In this document: positions 35,818-48,351 of the stretch, one piece after another | How the letters are laid out: each line of letters begins with the position of its first letter | Position numbering within the stretch: the stretch's first letter is position 1 | NCBI GenBank assembly: GCA_039707465.1 | Contig: CM077643.1 | Coordinates: 379,914,419-379,978,418 of the forward strand | Direction of reading: 5' to 3' | DNA length: 64,000 nucleotides | Source of the DNA: Rhabdophis nuchalis | Taxonomy: Eukaryota; Chordata; Lepidosauria; Squamata; Natricidae | Translations under genes and position numbers: made by a program | Notes under the pieces: generated by a model | The model's input: the letters and a program-made list of their open reading frames with translations, nothing else | Told to the model about the DNA's origin: nothing | The model's database searches: none

Positions 35818-38693
35818 TTAGGTCAGGCTACTGTCTGGACCAGGCCCACCTTCCTCTGCCAGGCCCTGCCCGTGCACCTTCTGGTGACGCTTGTAATTGT
35901 CCCAGTGGCCAGTAGTGTAGGGGCAGATGCGGCACTGAAAGGGTTTTTCACCTGTATGCCGCAGCATGTGGCGCTTGAGGTTCATGCTCTGGTTGCACGA
36001 ATATGGGCAGAGACGGCAGCGGAAAGGCTTGTCCCCCGAATGGATGCGTCCATGGCGCTTGAGGTTGGCAAGATTGCCACAGGCATATGGGCATAGGGGG
36101 CACTTGTACGGCTTCTCACCAGTGTGCACCCGCTGGTGCCGCTTGAGGTTGTCCAGATGGGCTGAGGCATATGGACAGAGCGCACAGGCAAAGGGCTTTT
36201 CTCCGCTGTGTGTCTTCATATGACGGGCCAGATGGTTAGGATAGGTGGTAATAAAAGGACATAACTGGCAGGAGAAGCCTTTTGGTGAGGCCGGTTCAGC
36301 CCCCAGCACTGCCAGGCTGCAACGCCCACATACCGGCTCACCCAAGCCTTCATCAGCTTGTAGCACCAATCCACATGCCCTGCACGTGAACGGGAAGAGC
36401 AGCTCAGGAAGAACCGTATTCGAGTCTTCCGCCTGCAGAAATGGGGAGCTAGGCAGCAATGGTGGTGGCTCTGTGGAAGAAAAATAGCAATAAGTAGAAA
36501 TGCTCTACACGGATATTACTGGAACCATGTGTAACTTCCTTCACTGTCATACAGAGTGCAGACCAATTTGCATAATCCTCTATCCTTAACTCAATGTACT
36601 TACAAGCCCAATGTAGAATACTGCTGTTACAACTGAAATTAGAGGAGGGGGGCAACCAATCCCCCTAAAGAGCAAGGGTCAGTACGCTTCCTTGGCACAC
36701 AAATTCCATGCTCTGGTTTAGGCTAATAATGTGGCAGACACAATGAGTATCAGGCTGCAGATCCTCAACTCCGCTAGACTCCAAAAGCTTCTGAGAGCTA
36801 TCAGTGTATCAAGATTTGTAAAGTTTCTCCCTCTTCCCCCCACTGAAAGTTTATGTATATTCCCTCCCTTTGCAAGGCTATAAATTCTACCTTGCCATTT
36901 CCATCATGTACCTGTCTCCTGATCTGCAATGGGTGGTCCCTCCATTTCTGCCTCCGATTCCCCCTGGATCCCCGCGCTGTGGTGCTGGAGGGAATTCCCT
37001 TGGACACAGTGGCAGCTGCAGGAGCTACAGCGCACTGGACGTTCCTGGCCATGGACCCGCTGGTGTCTCTTGAGGTTGCCAAGGCTGCTGCAAGCGAAGG
37101 GGCAGGTGGGGCAGTGGTAGGGCTTCTCACCAGTGTGGGTTCGCAAATGGCGTGTCAGGTTAACCAGCTGAGCTGAGGCATACGGGCAATGCGGACAGCG
37201 GTAAGGTTTCTCGCCATTGTGAGTCTTCATGTGCCGCTTGAGGTGGCTGGAGTAGTGTGAGGCAAAGGGGCACAGTTGGCAGGAAAAGACTACACGCCCC
37301 TTAGGGGAGCCTTCCTCATCCCCTACCTCAGAGGGACAGCAGGGAGTAGAACCAGGACTAGGCAGGCCACAATGCTGGCAAGCCCGGCCCGGCCCTTCAT
37401 TCTCTCCATCTTCGTCCTGGGCCTGGCACAGAGACGGGAGATCCTCATCACTCAGCGTGTAAGCTGGCAGTCCAGGTGTCCCCCCGAGGGAGTCTGCAGC
37501 ACACAAGGAGGGGACATCAGGTGGGCAGCTGTGGGAATCCTCACTTTGTCCTCTCCCTCGCCTGCTGGTACAATAGGGGGTTACCATGTGTAGGGGAGGC
37601 TAAACTCCAGGACCCCTTTTCCTCACAACTAAAATCCTTGCCCTCATTTACAAGCCTTTCTATCAGCTACAGGTCCCTCTCCTGGGGATGCTCTGCCTGG
37701 TACTAAACACACCCAACTTGCCCACTCAGAAAACATGACACCCAAACAGTACTGAAAAGTAAGAAGATGGTGGAGGAGAGACTGATGCTGCCTTGACATC
37801 CTAGACCCAGTGGTGGGATTCGACCAGTTCACGCCACTTTGGGAGAACCAGTTAAGTTTCTGAGCAGTTTGATGAACTGGTGGTTGGAAGAAATTATATA
37901 GGCAGAGATTATTTGAATCCCACCACTGACTAGACCCGCTGACTAGATCCAATTCCTGGCAACTCGAATGGGAGGATCCAAGAGGCCCTTTCTCTTCCTA
38001 GGCACAACTCCCCGCCTTCCCCCTCCCCCTCTCCCACCCAACCCCCCCAATCTTACACCCCTCCCTTATTCCGACTTTGCCCAAGCCAGGACCCGAACCC
38101 ACCTTCGGAGTCCTTTTCGAAGGCCAGAATCGGGGCGCTGCTGTCCTCTTCGTCCTCCAGGGACAGGGACAGCTCCTGCTTTAAGAGGAAGCTGGCTTGC
38201 GGCGCCGGGCTCTCCTCTCTTGACGGCTCCGCCGGAGCACCAGGGACGTCCACTACAATGAGACAGAGCAGAATGCGGCCGTGTGAGAACCGGGGTGCCC
38301 CCCGCTAACGCTCCGCAGAGGCGGCCGGCGTCGCCCAGGCACCCCGGCGGCGTCGCCCTGCCTCCCTTTCGAAGGGGAGGGCGGATTAATTGCCCCGATT
38401 GTGGCCGGAGTCCAACCCGCCGAACGAGGAAGGACTCGAAAGAGGCGGGGCTCCTCCCCTTGCCTAGCACAGCGGTCAGCTCAGACCAGGGGTCGGTCGG
38501 GGAGCCCGTCGCCCAGGAGCCTCCCGAGAGGCCGGGGCCTCGGGGTTAGGGAGAGAGACGGGCCGCCGAAGCCCCCGCCGCCCACACCACAAGCCAGGCG
38601 GACGGAGATGCGGCACAGCGTCCCCAGGGTGAGCCCGGCAACCCGGCGCTGACCTTTGACGGGCTGCGGGTGGCGCTGCTTCCGGCGGGGCAT
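35818..38693 (-). CDS. ZNF513: Zinc finger protein 513
   Basis: This is a nuclear C2H2 transcription factor linked in mammals to retinal development. Exons: 38693-38654, 38252-38103, about 37550-36912 and 36470-35818, giving about 493 residues. It begins MPRRKQRHPQPVK, as in human. Exon 3 encodes three linked fingers (FSCQLCPFASHYSSHLKRH, YRCPHCPYASAQLVNLTRH, YHCPTCPFACSSLGNLKRH) and a degenerate CSSCSCHC segment. Exon 4 encodes five more, ending with YTTGHWDNYKRHQKVH. The eight fingers and their 3+5 grouping agree with the human protein. The 5' border of exon 3 is uncertain: reading phase favours an acceptor at 37551 or 37557, both non-YAG, while the CAG sites at 37561-37566 give the wrong phase. 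Intron 2 carries a short hAT-type element. Confidence 0.95.
37811..37924. mobile_element. Short hAT-type element in ZNF513 intron 2
   Basis: The terminal inverted repeats are CAGTGGTGGGATTC and GAATCCCACCACTG. The flanks CCTAGACC and ACTAGACC form an imperfect 8-bp target duplication, which points to hAT. The same left end occurs at 20074 and 23864. Confidence 0.75.
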
Positions 38694-38699
38694 CTTGCC

Positions 38700-38960
38700 C
38701 CGCAGCACGGGGGGTTGGGAGCGGCTCCAGCCCTGGATACCTTCCCCCCCTCCGGGCCGCTCGGCCTGGATCGCCACCGGCGAAGCCGCTTCTTCTTTCG
38801 CGACGCCCCGACAGCCGCCGCTCCTCCGGCGCTCCCGCCCATCCGCGGGGCGGACGGCAGAATAGCCAACGCTTCCGGCTCCGGTCCCTTCCCGCGCTGC
38901 ATGACGGGATGTGGAGTCTTTTCCTCTGAACTACAAAGGGCAAGAAAGGCCGCAAGAAGC
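38700..38960 (-). promoter_or_regulatory. ZNF513 promoter with ZNF143-like site
   Basis: This is a CpG-rich segment upstream of the ZNF513 ATG. On the minus strand ACTCCACATCCCGTCATGCA (from 38917) resembles the ZNF143/SBS consensus. It lies about 220 bases upstream of the start codon. Confidence 0.5.
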
Positions 38961-39309
38961 CTTGACACTCCGCCCCCCCCCCCGCCCCTCAGATTCGCTC
39001 TAATTAGATCCATCCTTATGAACCCCTCTTCCGAGGTTTTTGCGAAGACAATTGGGTCTACAAATAACTGCAGCTTATATTGGGCGTTTGTTTTAAATTT
39101 CTGCCTGCCATCATTGAATAGTGGTATCTTCCTACTACCCCATTTTTTTTCCCAACAAGGATTTCGGGAAATCTGTAATGGAGTGTTTAAATAAAAAAAG
39201 AATTAATATATTAACATCTTTCCAGGAAAGTATTGTTTAACGAAGCTAATGCTTTTTAACATGAAGATATGGATAGCTTGAGGAATGCCTCTAAATTAAA
39301 CAACAAAAA

Positions 39310-40384
39310 TTCCCTAACCATTTGAATCGCAACTGGCTGACCAACCGCACTCAACGTGTAGTCCTCAATGGAACTGCATCTACATGGAAGGAAGTATGCA
39401 GTGGAGTCCCCCAAGGCTCTGTTTTAGGCCCAGTACTCTTTAACATCTTCGTCAATGATTTGGATGAGGGGATAAATGGGGAACTCATCAAATTTGCAGA
39501 CGACACCAAGCTGGCAGGAATAGCCAACACTCCAGAAGATAGGCTTAAGATACAGAAGGATCTAGACAAACTTGAACATTGGGCACTATCTAATAAAATG
39601 AAATTCAATTGTGAAAAAAGTAAGGTTCTACATTTAGGCAAGAAAAACAAAATGCACAAGTACAGTATAGGTGGTACCTTGCTCAATAGTAGCAACTGTG
39701 AGAGGGATCTAGGAATCCTAGTGGACAACCATTTAAATATGAGCCAGCAGTGTGCAGCAGCTGCCAAAAAAGCCAACACAGTTCTAGGCTGCATAAACAG
39801 AGGGATAGAATCTAGATCACGTGAAGTGTTAATGCCACTGTATAGTGCCTTGGTAAGGCCACACTTGGAATACTGCATACAGTTTTGGTCGCCACGATGT
39901 AGAAAAGACGTGGAGATTCTGGAAAGAGTGCAGAGAAGAGCAACCAAGATGATTAGGGAACTGGAGACTAAAACATATGAAGAACGCTTGCAGGAGCTGG
40001 GTATGTCTAGTTTGATGAAGAGAAGGACCAGGGGAGACATGATAGCAGTGTTCCGATATCTCAGAGGGTGCCACAAAGAAGAGGGAGTCAAACTATTCTC
40101 CAAGGCACCTGGGTGCAGGACAAGAAACAATGGGTGGAAACTAATTAAGGAGAGAAGCAACTTAGAACTGAGGAGAAATTTCCTGACAGTTAGAACAATT
40201 AATCAGTGGAACAGAAGTTGCCTCCAGAAGTTGTGAATGCCCCAACCCTGGAAGTCTTTAAAAAGATGTTAGATAGCCATTTGTCTGAAATGGTATAAGG
40301 TTCCTGCCCACGCAGGGGGTTGGACTAGAAGACCTACAAGGTCCCTTCCAACTCTGCTATTGTATTGTATTGTATTGTATTGAA
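39310..40384 (+). mobile_element. CR1 LINE, 5'-truncated, with reverse transcriptase fragment
   Basis: An open frame at 39322-40236 (304 codons) encodes the C-terminal half of a CR1 reverse transcriptase: GVPQGSVLGPVLFN, then KFADDTKLAG (catalytic FADD box), RDLGILVDNHLNMSQQC and RGDMIAVFRYLRG. The frame ends early at SCLQKL. The neighbouring frame continues the expected tail, so there is one frameshift. The 3' end is the usual GGGGTTGGACTAGAAGACC followed by a TATTG repeat. The copy is non-autonomous because the endonuclease and N-terminal parts are missing. Confidence 0.9.
40352..40382 (+). repeat. TATTG repeat at the CR1 3' end
   Basis: Several tandem TATTG-type units end the CR1 copy. 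Short 3' repeats are normal for CR1. Confidence 0.75.
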
Positions 40385-40555
40385 TGAAACTTTAGTTGCC
40401 TGAACTGGCACTGGCAACTTTAAAAAAATGTAAAGCAAGCATTATATTTATATTGAATATAAACAGCAGTCTGTAAAAGAGTAAATAGCTTTACTTTGCA
40501 ACATTGTTGCCACTACTACTTTTTGGCCAAGGTGGAGCCAATTATAGAAAACCAG

Positions 40556-40765
40556 TCTGGTGTAATGGTTAAGGGGCTGGCCTAGAAACCAGGATATTGT
40601 GAGTTCTAGTCCTGCCTTAGGCATGAAAAACCAGCTGGGTGACTTTGGGCCAGTCGCTGTCTTTCAGCCGAACTCGCCTCACAGGGTTGTTGGGAAAAGA
40701 GGAAGAGAAAGGAGTACTGGTATATATGCTGCCTCGAATTGCATATATAAAAAAGTTGGAGTAAA
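40556..40765 (+). mobile_element. tRNA-derived SINE, near full length
   Basis: The head TGTAATGGTTAAGGGGCTGG has an A-box form, and GAGTTCTAGTCC has a B-box form. The middle segment GGCATGAAAAACCAGCTGGG and the end AAAAAGTTGGAGTAAA complete it. Related copies lie at 31245 and 53076. Confidence 0.7.
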
Positions 40766-42314
40766 CACTCTTTTAAAAAATGTGAGGACAACAAAAATAG
40801 CCATTTCCTTTCTCTTCTCCTCATCCTTCTGAAACTCATGGAGTTTATTACACATTGCAATTTCTGCCTTTAGAAATGCACCTATATTAGGACTGTGAGA
40901 ACTAGACTGCAAAAATCTGGATGACCAACAATATATGGCAGCACAGAATTAGTTTTCAATTTCTTTCTTGTCCTCTCATGGTCATGTGTGTGTGTGGGGG
41001 GGGGCACCAGTTTTTCTGTTCAGAATAACAAAATAACAGTTGAAAGGGACCTTGGGGTCTTTTAGTTCAACACCACCACCACCACCCCGGCTGAAGCAGG
41101 AAAAACATTTCAGCCAAATGGATGCCCAATCTCCTCTTTTTTTTCTTCAACATTTTTATTTGGTTATTAAGTATAACATAAAAAAATACAAAAGTAAACA
41201 AAAAAACAATGAGAAGTGAAGGAAAAGGGGAAGAGAAGTGAGGAGAAGTGGGGAAAGGAAAAGAAAAATAAGTATTGACTTCTGCCTCTCTCTGTTGCAG
41301 TAAAATAAGACATTAGCATCAAATTACAGCCTCCCCCCCCATAATAATATGAACAAGTCATTTCTATAAAAAAACTATAAATCTAATCTATAAAACCCAA
41401 AGTCAACATTACATTCTAATAGCATAGCATAGCATAGCATAACATAGCGTTAGAGCTGGAAGGGACCTTGAAGGTCTTCTAGTCCAGCCCCCTGCTGAGG
41501 CAGGAGAGCCTATACCATCAAGCATGAAATTCAGAAGCAGTTTTTATAAGGAAACAAATCTCTTCTTAAAAAATCCAGTATTCCAATATCTCTTGATATT
41601 CCTATCCATATTGTGTCAACAAAAAAGCAAGAAAAAAGTGCTATGGATAAAATTCCTTCAAAGCTCCCATCTAGCTATGAGCTACACAGAGAAATAACAG
41701 CAATTCCTCTTAGTATGTAAGTTGCAATCATCTTTCCAAAAGCAGAGCTGAGAATGTCCTATATAAGACAATGGAAAGTTCAGTAGAGTTATGCTTCATA
41801 AATTTACCTATGCAGGTACATCGTAAACACATATTTACAGAACACAGAGTTTTATAGAGTATATATAACATAACAGTCCTTCTTTTTAGGACAAGTAATA
41901 TTCTGCTTGAAGATTCTGCTTTCAGATAGCAATAGCCATAGACTTATATATCGCTTCACAGTGCTTTATAGCCCTCCCTAAGTGGTTTACAAAGTCAGAC
42001 AGCATATTGCCTCCAACAATCTGGGTCCATATTAATTTAATAGAAGCTACTGTGTTAATTTCATGGATGGATGGATGGATAAAACGAATGAACATAGGTG
42101 TGTGTGTGTGTGTGTGTTTTAGCTTTTATGAAATGGATGTTTATCCAGATTAGAAGTCAAGCTAATTAGTTTTTTTAATAAAACAAGACTTCTTCCCTCT
42201 GGATTGATTCTTAAAATGGTACATTGGTCACTTTCCAGTTCTTTGCTATATAAGGAATATACAATTGATTATGTGCCATAAAGCCAATTTTAACTCTTAG
42301 CAACTACCCAATGG

Positions 42315-42471
42315 TGCTTTCCAAAAGGCAGTTGGGTTTTCTTGTTTTTTTTCCTTGAAAAGTTTCACTTCTCATCCAAAAAGTTTCTTCAGTTCTGAAG
42401 CTTCTTGAATGACACACAAAATGTTTTCAAGGAAAAAAAAACAAGAAAATCCAGCTGCCTTTTGGAAAGCA
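42315..42471. repeat. Inverted repeat with 47-48 bp arms
   Basis: The left arm (42315-42361, from TGCTTTCCAAAAGGCAGTTG) is nearly the reverse complement of the right arm (42424-42471, ending CTGCCTTTTGGAAAGCA), with two or three differences. The 62-base spacer contains CACTTCTCATCCAAAAAG. The family was not recognised with confidence. Confidence 0.65.
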
Positions 42472-43894
42472 TCTTTGGGACAACAAAGACCTCCATAGAC
42501 TCTTCATAATGATATAGAATAGATAGATTAACCTGGTCTTGCAATAGTGCACCCATCATCACTGTAGCTGAGTCCATCTACTTTGCTGCTAGTCAATTAC
42601 AGTACAATATTTCAAGTAAAACCCCAATTAAACAATCCAAATAATTATTTTCATTTAGAGAGAACTTTATATCAGAACTGGTTAATAGTAAGGTAGCATG
42701 GATACAGTGTTCTTTTAAAAATGAAATGGGAAAAGTTACATTTATAGCTTTTAAGTAAAATTATGATTGAATCTGAAGAAAGGAGATGTAGGCAATTATT
42801 GTAAAAAGCATTGTCTGACTGCAGTATGGATTATAGAAATATTTAAGGGATTATGAAAATATTTTAAACAATGGGGGGCATTAACCTGTCATACAAACAT
42901 TAAATAACACCCATGTACAATAGTTAGCATAATCTGTGCAGTATTGAATAGTTCTCCTAGGCAAGAATTGCAGGCTATCAATTACTACATTGCAAATTAT
43001 TATACTACATCATATGATTTATAGTTCATTTATATGAAAAACTATGTGGATTGGATATCTCCAAGCAACAGTGTTGACGGATTATTGCCAAGCAACCATG
43101 GAAAAACTGAACTATTATAGACTCCCACTAGTTATTTTAGACTTGGACAGAATAAATGGAAATTTTATGAAAGGGATTTACAAAAAATGCAAATGCTTTT
43201 TTCTTACTGAATCCAAGCTTCCAATCTTTTGTTTTTGCAAGTTAATTTGAGTTCTCCTTCATTAATTAGAAATGTATAGTAATTAAGAAGGCACAAATGT
43301 ATAGCAATTAATAAGGCACATGTTGTTCTATTGTGGGGCATTAACCTTTAGACATAAAATAATAGAGTGCTTCTAAAGAAATATCTATGAGCCATATGGG
43401 TAGATATGCTTTCAAGGTACAGCACCAAAAACAGTATAGGGGAAGAAAACTTCTGCAATTGTCATAAATCCAGGCCCTAAGCAAAGCTTTGCTACAGTGT
43501 GTAAATACTATGAAGAATGATATTGCCAAGTCTCTTAATTAAAAACAGTACAACAATTAGTCTCTGTTACAAAACTCATTAATGTTGTTCTTATACACAC
43601 TATATTATACTGAAATCATTTTTATTGAAGTGTAAACAAAAATAAAGCATTTATATTTTAGAACACAAGCTTTATGTAGTAAGGAGTCTTATTGATTTAT
43701 ATAGTGATATCATTATATATTAAGTAACCAAAGGGGAATAGAATGGTAGACTATATTAACTATGTATAAGCCAATTAATTAATCAATTATGTATATTAAT
43801 ACCAATATACAGTCACTAGTATATTTAGATATATTATGTGAAGACCCAGTTCCCTTGAGAAATCCATAATGGTACAAAAGGTGGAAGGAAAGAG

Positions 43895-44645
43895 AAGAAG
43901 ATAATGACTCATAGCAAACTGGATGGATGCAATTATAGCAGTGAAGAGTTACTTGTCCCAGCTTCTGCCAACCTAGCAGGTCAAAAGCATGTAAACATGC
44001 AAGTAGAAAAATAGGGACCACCTTTGATTTTATTTTTACTGTATTTTTTTTAATTTCCCTGTGCACCGCTCCGAGTCCCCTCGGGGAGAGGAAGCGGTCT
44101 ATAAATTAAATTTATTATTATTATTATTTTATTTATTTATTTTATTCAATTTGTATCCCGCCCTTCTCCAAAAGGACCCAGGGCGGCGCACAGGAAAATT
44201 AAAATAACATACAAATCAATACAAAATACAAAAATTTAAAAACCTATTAAATATGAAATCCTGCGCTAAAACCAATTAAAACCCCCCATTTTAAAACTAT
44301 CTATACTAGTCAACAGCAGAGGCTATGTAAGGCCGGCTTGATGAAACAGATGTGTTTTTAAACACTGGCGGAAGAGGTGGAGGTCAGTAATGGTACGGAG
44401 TTCAGGGGCAGGGCCCGCCACAGAGAAGGCCCTTCCCCTGGGTGTCGCCAGTCGGCATTTTCGGATGGGAAGGTAACAGCATTCCATGTGCTTTCTGTGT
44501 TTAGTCATGCTGGCCACATGACCACAGAGGTGTCTTCGGACAGCACTGGCTCTTCGGCTTTGAAACAGAGATGAGCACCGCCCCCTAGAGTCAGGAACGA
44601 CTAGCACATATGTGCTAGGCGGGGAACCATTACTGTTACCTTTAC
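43895..44645 (+). mobile_element. Sauria-type SINE interrupted by L2-like LINE ends
   Basis: The left SINE part (about 43895-44028) includes CTTGTCCCAGCTTCTGCCAA and GTAGAAAAATAGGGACCACC. The right part (about 44466-44645) includes AGTCATGCTGGCCACATGAC and CACATATGTGCTAGGCGGGG. Between them are a plus-strand L2-like 3' end (about 44029-44125) and a minus-strand L2-like fragment (about 44126-44460), whose reverse complement reads CCGCCCTGGGTCCTTTTGGA. The order of the SINE parts fits one element split by later insertions. Confidence 0.7.
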
Positions 44646-47224
44646 TTTCATTAATTAATCAGTATTATCACCAATGCATAATGCCAGGGCAGATTTTCAA
44701 TTATTCTGACCCTGCAAAGACAGGGTTCTTTTTCTATTTTCAATGGTTCTTTTCTCAAAGTATGTTGTTTGCAGTGAAAACACATGTGAATACTTTGTTT
44801 CTCTGTAATTTTTTATATCTCGATGCTCAGAATTAAAGATAATTGTCAATTTGAAACAATGTGAGAAGTGTTTCAGAAGGAACCCTCCCTAATTTTCCAA
44901 AGAGTAAAAGGGAAGAAGGGGAAGAATACTTTCAGATTTGCAAGATTCTTGTAATAAAACCTTACAATAAAGATAGAACTAATATGCATTGTTGTGCCTC
45001 TTGTCTGGACTGCCTCAAAAGGGTAACAGATCATAGTATGGTCAGCCTGGATCTGTTCTATTATCATCAAATATTCTTTATTATTAGTTAACAATGCTTA
45101 GAACTTTTAATTACATTACAAAAGGTGTTATCAGATTATTGCTGATTTTTTGCCATTACAAACTAACATGGCTGTCCTCCTACAATGTCTTTTAGTGAAG
45201 ATAATTAAGTATTGTGACTCCCACAGGTTTCCTTCTTGCTTTTCAGCCCTTGAATTGAACCCCCACCCCCACCCAATTTTCCCGTTTGTGCTTCCATTGA
45301 ATTTCTCCTACACATGCCTTTAGTGGAAAAAGCAAGCTAAATAACCACTAACTTAAAGATGATGATGGTGTCGGTGGTGGTGATTTACATGCCACCTGAC
45401 TCCCAGCAACTCTTACCAACGAATAAAAGATAACAGTAAAACATTTCTAAGGGGTAATCATGGGAAAACATAAAACATAAAAAGTAAATGTCAGATATTC
45501 ACAACTGCCAGATGCCCACAACAGAAGAGAAAAATCAAATCAAAACAAAACAAAATAGAAATAGTTGTAGCAATAATTGAGAAGAGACAGCTGCAGTTGC
45601 TGATTTTAATACGCTTTCTCTGGATAGAGACTGGGACTATAATGAAATGTGATATCTTCTTTTGCCTATTAGAGATGAGAGGTTTTAACGCCATAAGTTT
45701 TCATACTTTAAATTCGCCAACTGATGTTTCTGAAACTCAGGAGTCTACAAATTCCCACAAAATAATAGTTTTCCTCTCATCTAAATTCTTATAAGTTCTC
45801 AGGGGAAAAGATGTAGCACTCTATATAAAGTATCTATATATTTGTATGTCTATATGTCTATATATCGGTATGTCTGTATGTCTATATATGTATGTCTATA
45901 TCATCCCTTCATTTGGCATCATGGATTTATTGTATTTAAAAATACATAAATAACATTTTAAAAAAATACATGGTATTTATCTATTTTTAAAATTGAATTA
46001 ATTTTCAGGATGCCAGATGAAGGAATAACATAGGCTAAACTGTATGTAAGCGCCAATTCTAGTTGGTGGTTCTCCAAAGGTTTTAATTATGATGCAGCAA
46101 ATGGCTGGGAATAGCTGCCTAAGAAGTGGATTACATGTACAATCATTTTAGACACAAGGCTAACATCCAAGTCTAGATCTTCACATGGGACCTTTCCACA
46201 TATCTTCCTGTAAGTTTCCTCCAAGTGGCTTATCAATGAATCCGGTATATCAGGAAGAGAAATCAAGTTGTAGCTTCTTTAGAATCAACGTGGACGATAT
46301 TTAAAATTTTTCACACTGGACTAACACATTTATTCATGCACTAACCTCATTATCACATACTGAAGTCCCTTGGATTTGCACAAATAAAGATGAGTTTGGG
46401 AGTTCCTGGCTTTCAGTATATTCACTAGCAACTTAAATTCCAGAATTTCATGTCCATATTTTCCTTTGCAAATGTGTTAATATGCACTATGACCATTGAC
46501 TTCATTCCAGAATTATCTGCTAACAGGGAATATCTGTAACCTTTGTACTAGACCAGTATTTTTCAGCCTCAGAATTTTAAAATATGTGGACTTCAAGTCC
46601 CAGAATTCCCCAGCATGCTAGGAGTATTAGACAATTAATTCACCATGCTGTTTTCAGGTTTGTCAGAAAACCAACAGTTTTCAACAGTGATAGCGTGTCC
46701 AAAGTCCTGGAAATCTAGACCTATTGGAAGTAAAAACATGCCTATTATCTCATGGAAGGGGCCACATTTGGAGGGATAATTTTTTTCCTTCTTTTGAATG
46801 AGTCTTTCTTTCTTGGGTTTTATAATTTTTTTACAAATAGGGTAAAGGGTAAGGTGTGTAAAAGATATTGTGAGAACTTTCACGTCGAAGTCGTTGACCC
46901 CTTCCGAGGCTTCATAACAAAATATAGATAATACATTACATTTTCATTTGTACTACAAAGTGGAAAGAAATGCAAATATAACATCATAAAAGCTATGCTA
47001 GCAATCATGTATAAACATCCAAACAAAAGTTATATACTAAAATAAAGAGTCTTTCTTTCTTATTTAAGAGGAATTCTCATTCCAGGAAGAGGTGCTACCA
47101 TGATGGAATTCTCCTCCAGGGTTTTTGATTTCTCACTAACCATTGAGAACCATTGAAAATAGGGGGGGAAAAGATCAGAATAGTTGAATATCTGCCCTGG
47201 CACTATGCATCGTTGATAATACTG

Positions 47225-47592
47225 ATTAATTAATTAATGTAAAGGTAAAGATTCCCCTTGCACATATGTGCTAGATATACCTGACTCTAGAGGGCGATGC
47301 TCATATCTTTTTCAAAGCTGAAGAGTCAGCACTGTCCAAAGACGTCTCTGTGGTCATGTCGCTGGCATGACTAAACGTCGAAGGCCTATGGAATGCTGTT
47401 ACCTTCCCACCAAAGGTGGTTCCTATTTTTCTACTTGCATTTTTTATGAGCTTTCAAACTACAAGGTTAGCAGAAGCTGGGACAAGTAACGGGAGCACAC
47501 TTCCGTTATGCGGTACTAGGGATTGGAACCGCTGAACTGTCGACCTTTCTGATCGACAAGCTCAGCATCTTAGCCACCTGAGCCACCGCATT
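47225..47592 (-). mobile_element. Sauria-type SINE, minus strand, near full length
   Basis: The plus strand reads GGTAAAGATTCCCCTTGCAC at one end (the BovB-like 3' tail reversed) and CTCAGCATCTTAGCCACCTG at the other (reverse of the tRNA-like head with its A box). It shares the whole middle with the split copy at 43895. Confidence 0.8.
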
Positions 47593-48351
47593 CTTCTTCA
47601 TATATTAAACCCTAAATTGCCAAAGCCCATTTAACTAGGCTAGCATGTTGTGCAAAATAGACAAGCTGTAGTTAGTGAAGTTACTGGTACTGTAACCATA
47701 ATGATGATGACAATGTAGACAATATGTTTGCTTTCTGAACATACTTACTGACAATTTGAATCCAATATTTGATCTCTCCCAGGAAGAGGCATCTTAGTGC
47801 TTGATACATTTTAGGCTTCAATATATACAGCCTTATGCCACTGGCCACACTAAGAGGACTCATGGGTCTTGAAGATCAAAACTTCTGAAGGAGGGTAAAA
47901 AGCAAGTTGCCTGCTGTATACCCTCCAAAGCAGTATTTCCTGCCCATAGAAAATAATATGTTTAGTGCGTAGTAAGAACTTATCCATCATTTTAGCATGC
48001 AGTGGGAACTTTGCTATCCTTTTAAGACACAAACTGGTTGGTTAGTTTGAGCACTGAATGATTTGTGAAGACAACAATGGTTTGTTCATCCAGTTTGAGC
48101 CTTTAGCACAGTCTTTCTCACACACACCCAGCAACTTTTAAGATATGTGGACCTCAACACCCAGAACTGAAGTCCACATATGTTAAGATTACCAAGGTTG
48201 AGAAACACTGACTTCAACATGTTATGGGAGATCATCCTCAGTCATATAAAAAGTAGCATCATTGTTTTTCATTCCATAACTGTAAAATCTCTTAAGGATC
48301 CCTAAAGTGACATAGAGAGGCTAAATCCATTAACAGGGGAGACTCTTAAAA

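Noticed and set aside
38401..39013. Several frames over 100 codons on both strands near the ZNF513 start
   Set aside because: CpG-island noise. Only the minus-strand MPRRKQRHPQPVK frame matches a known protein.
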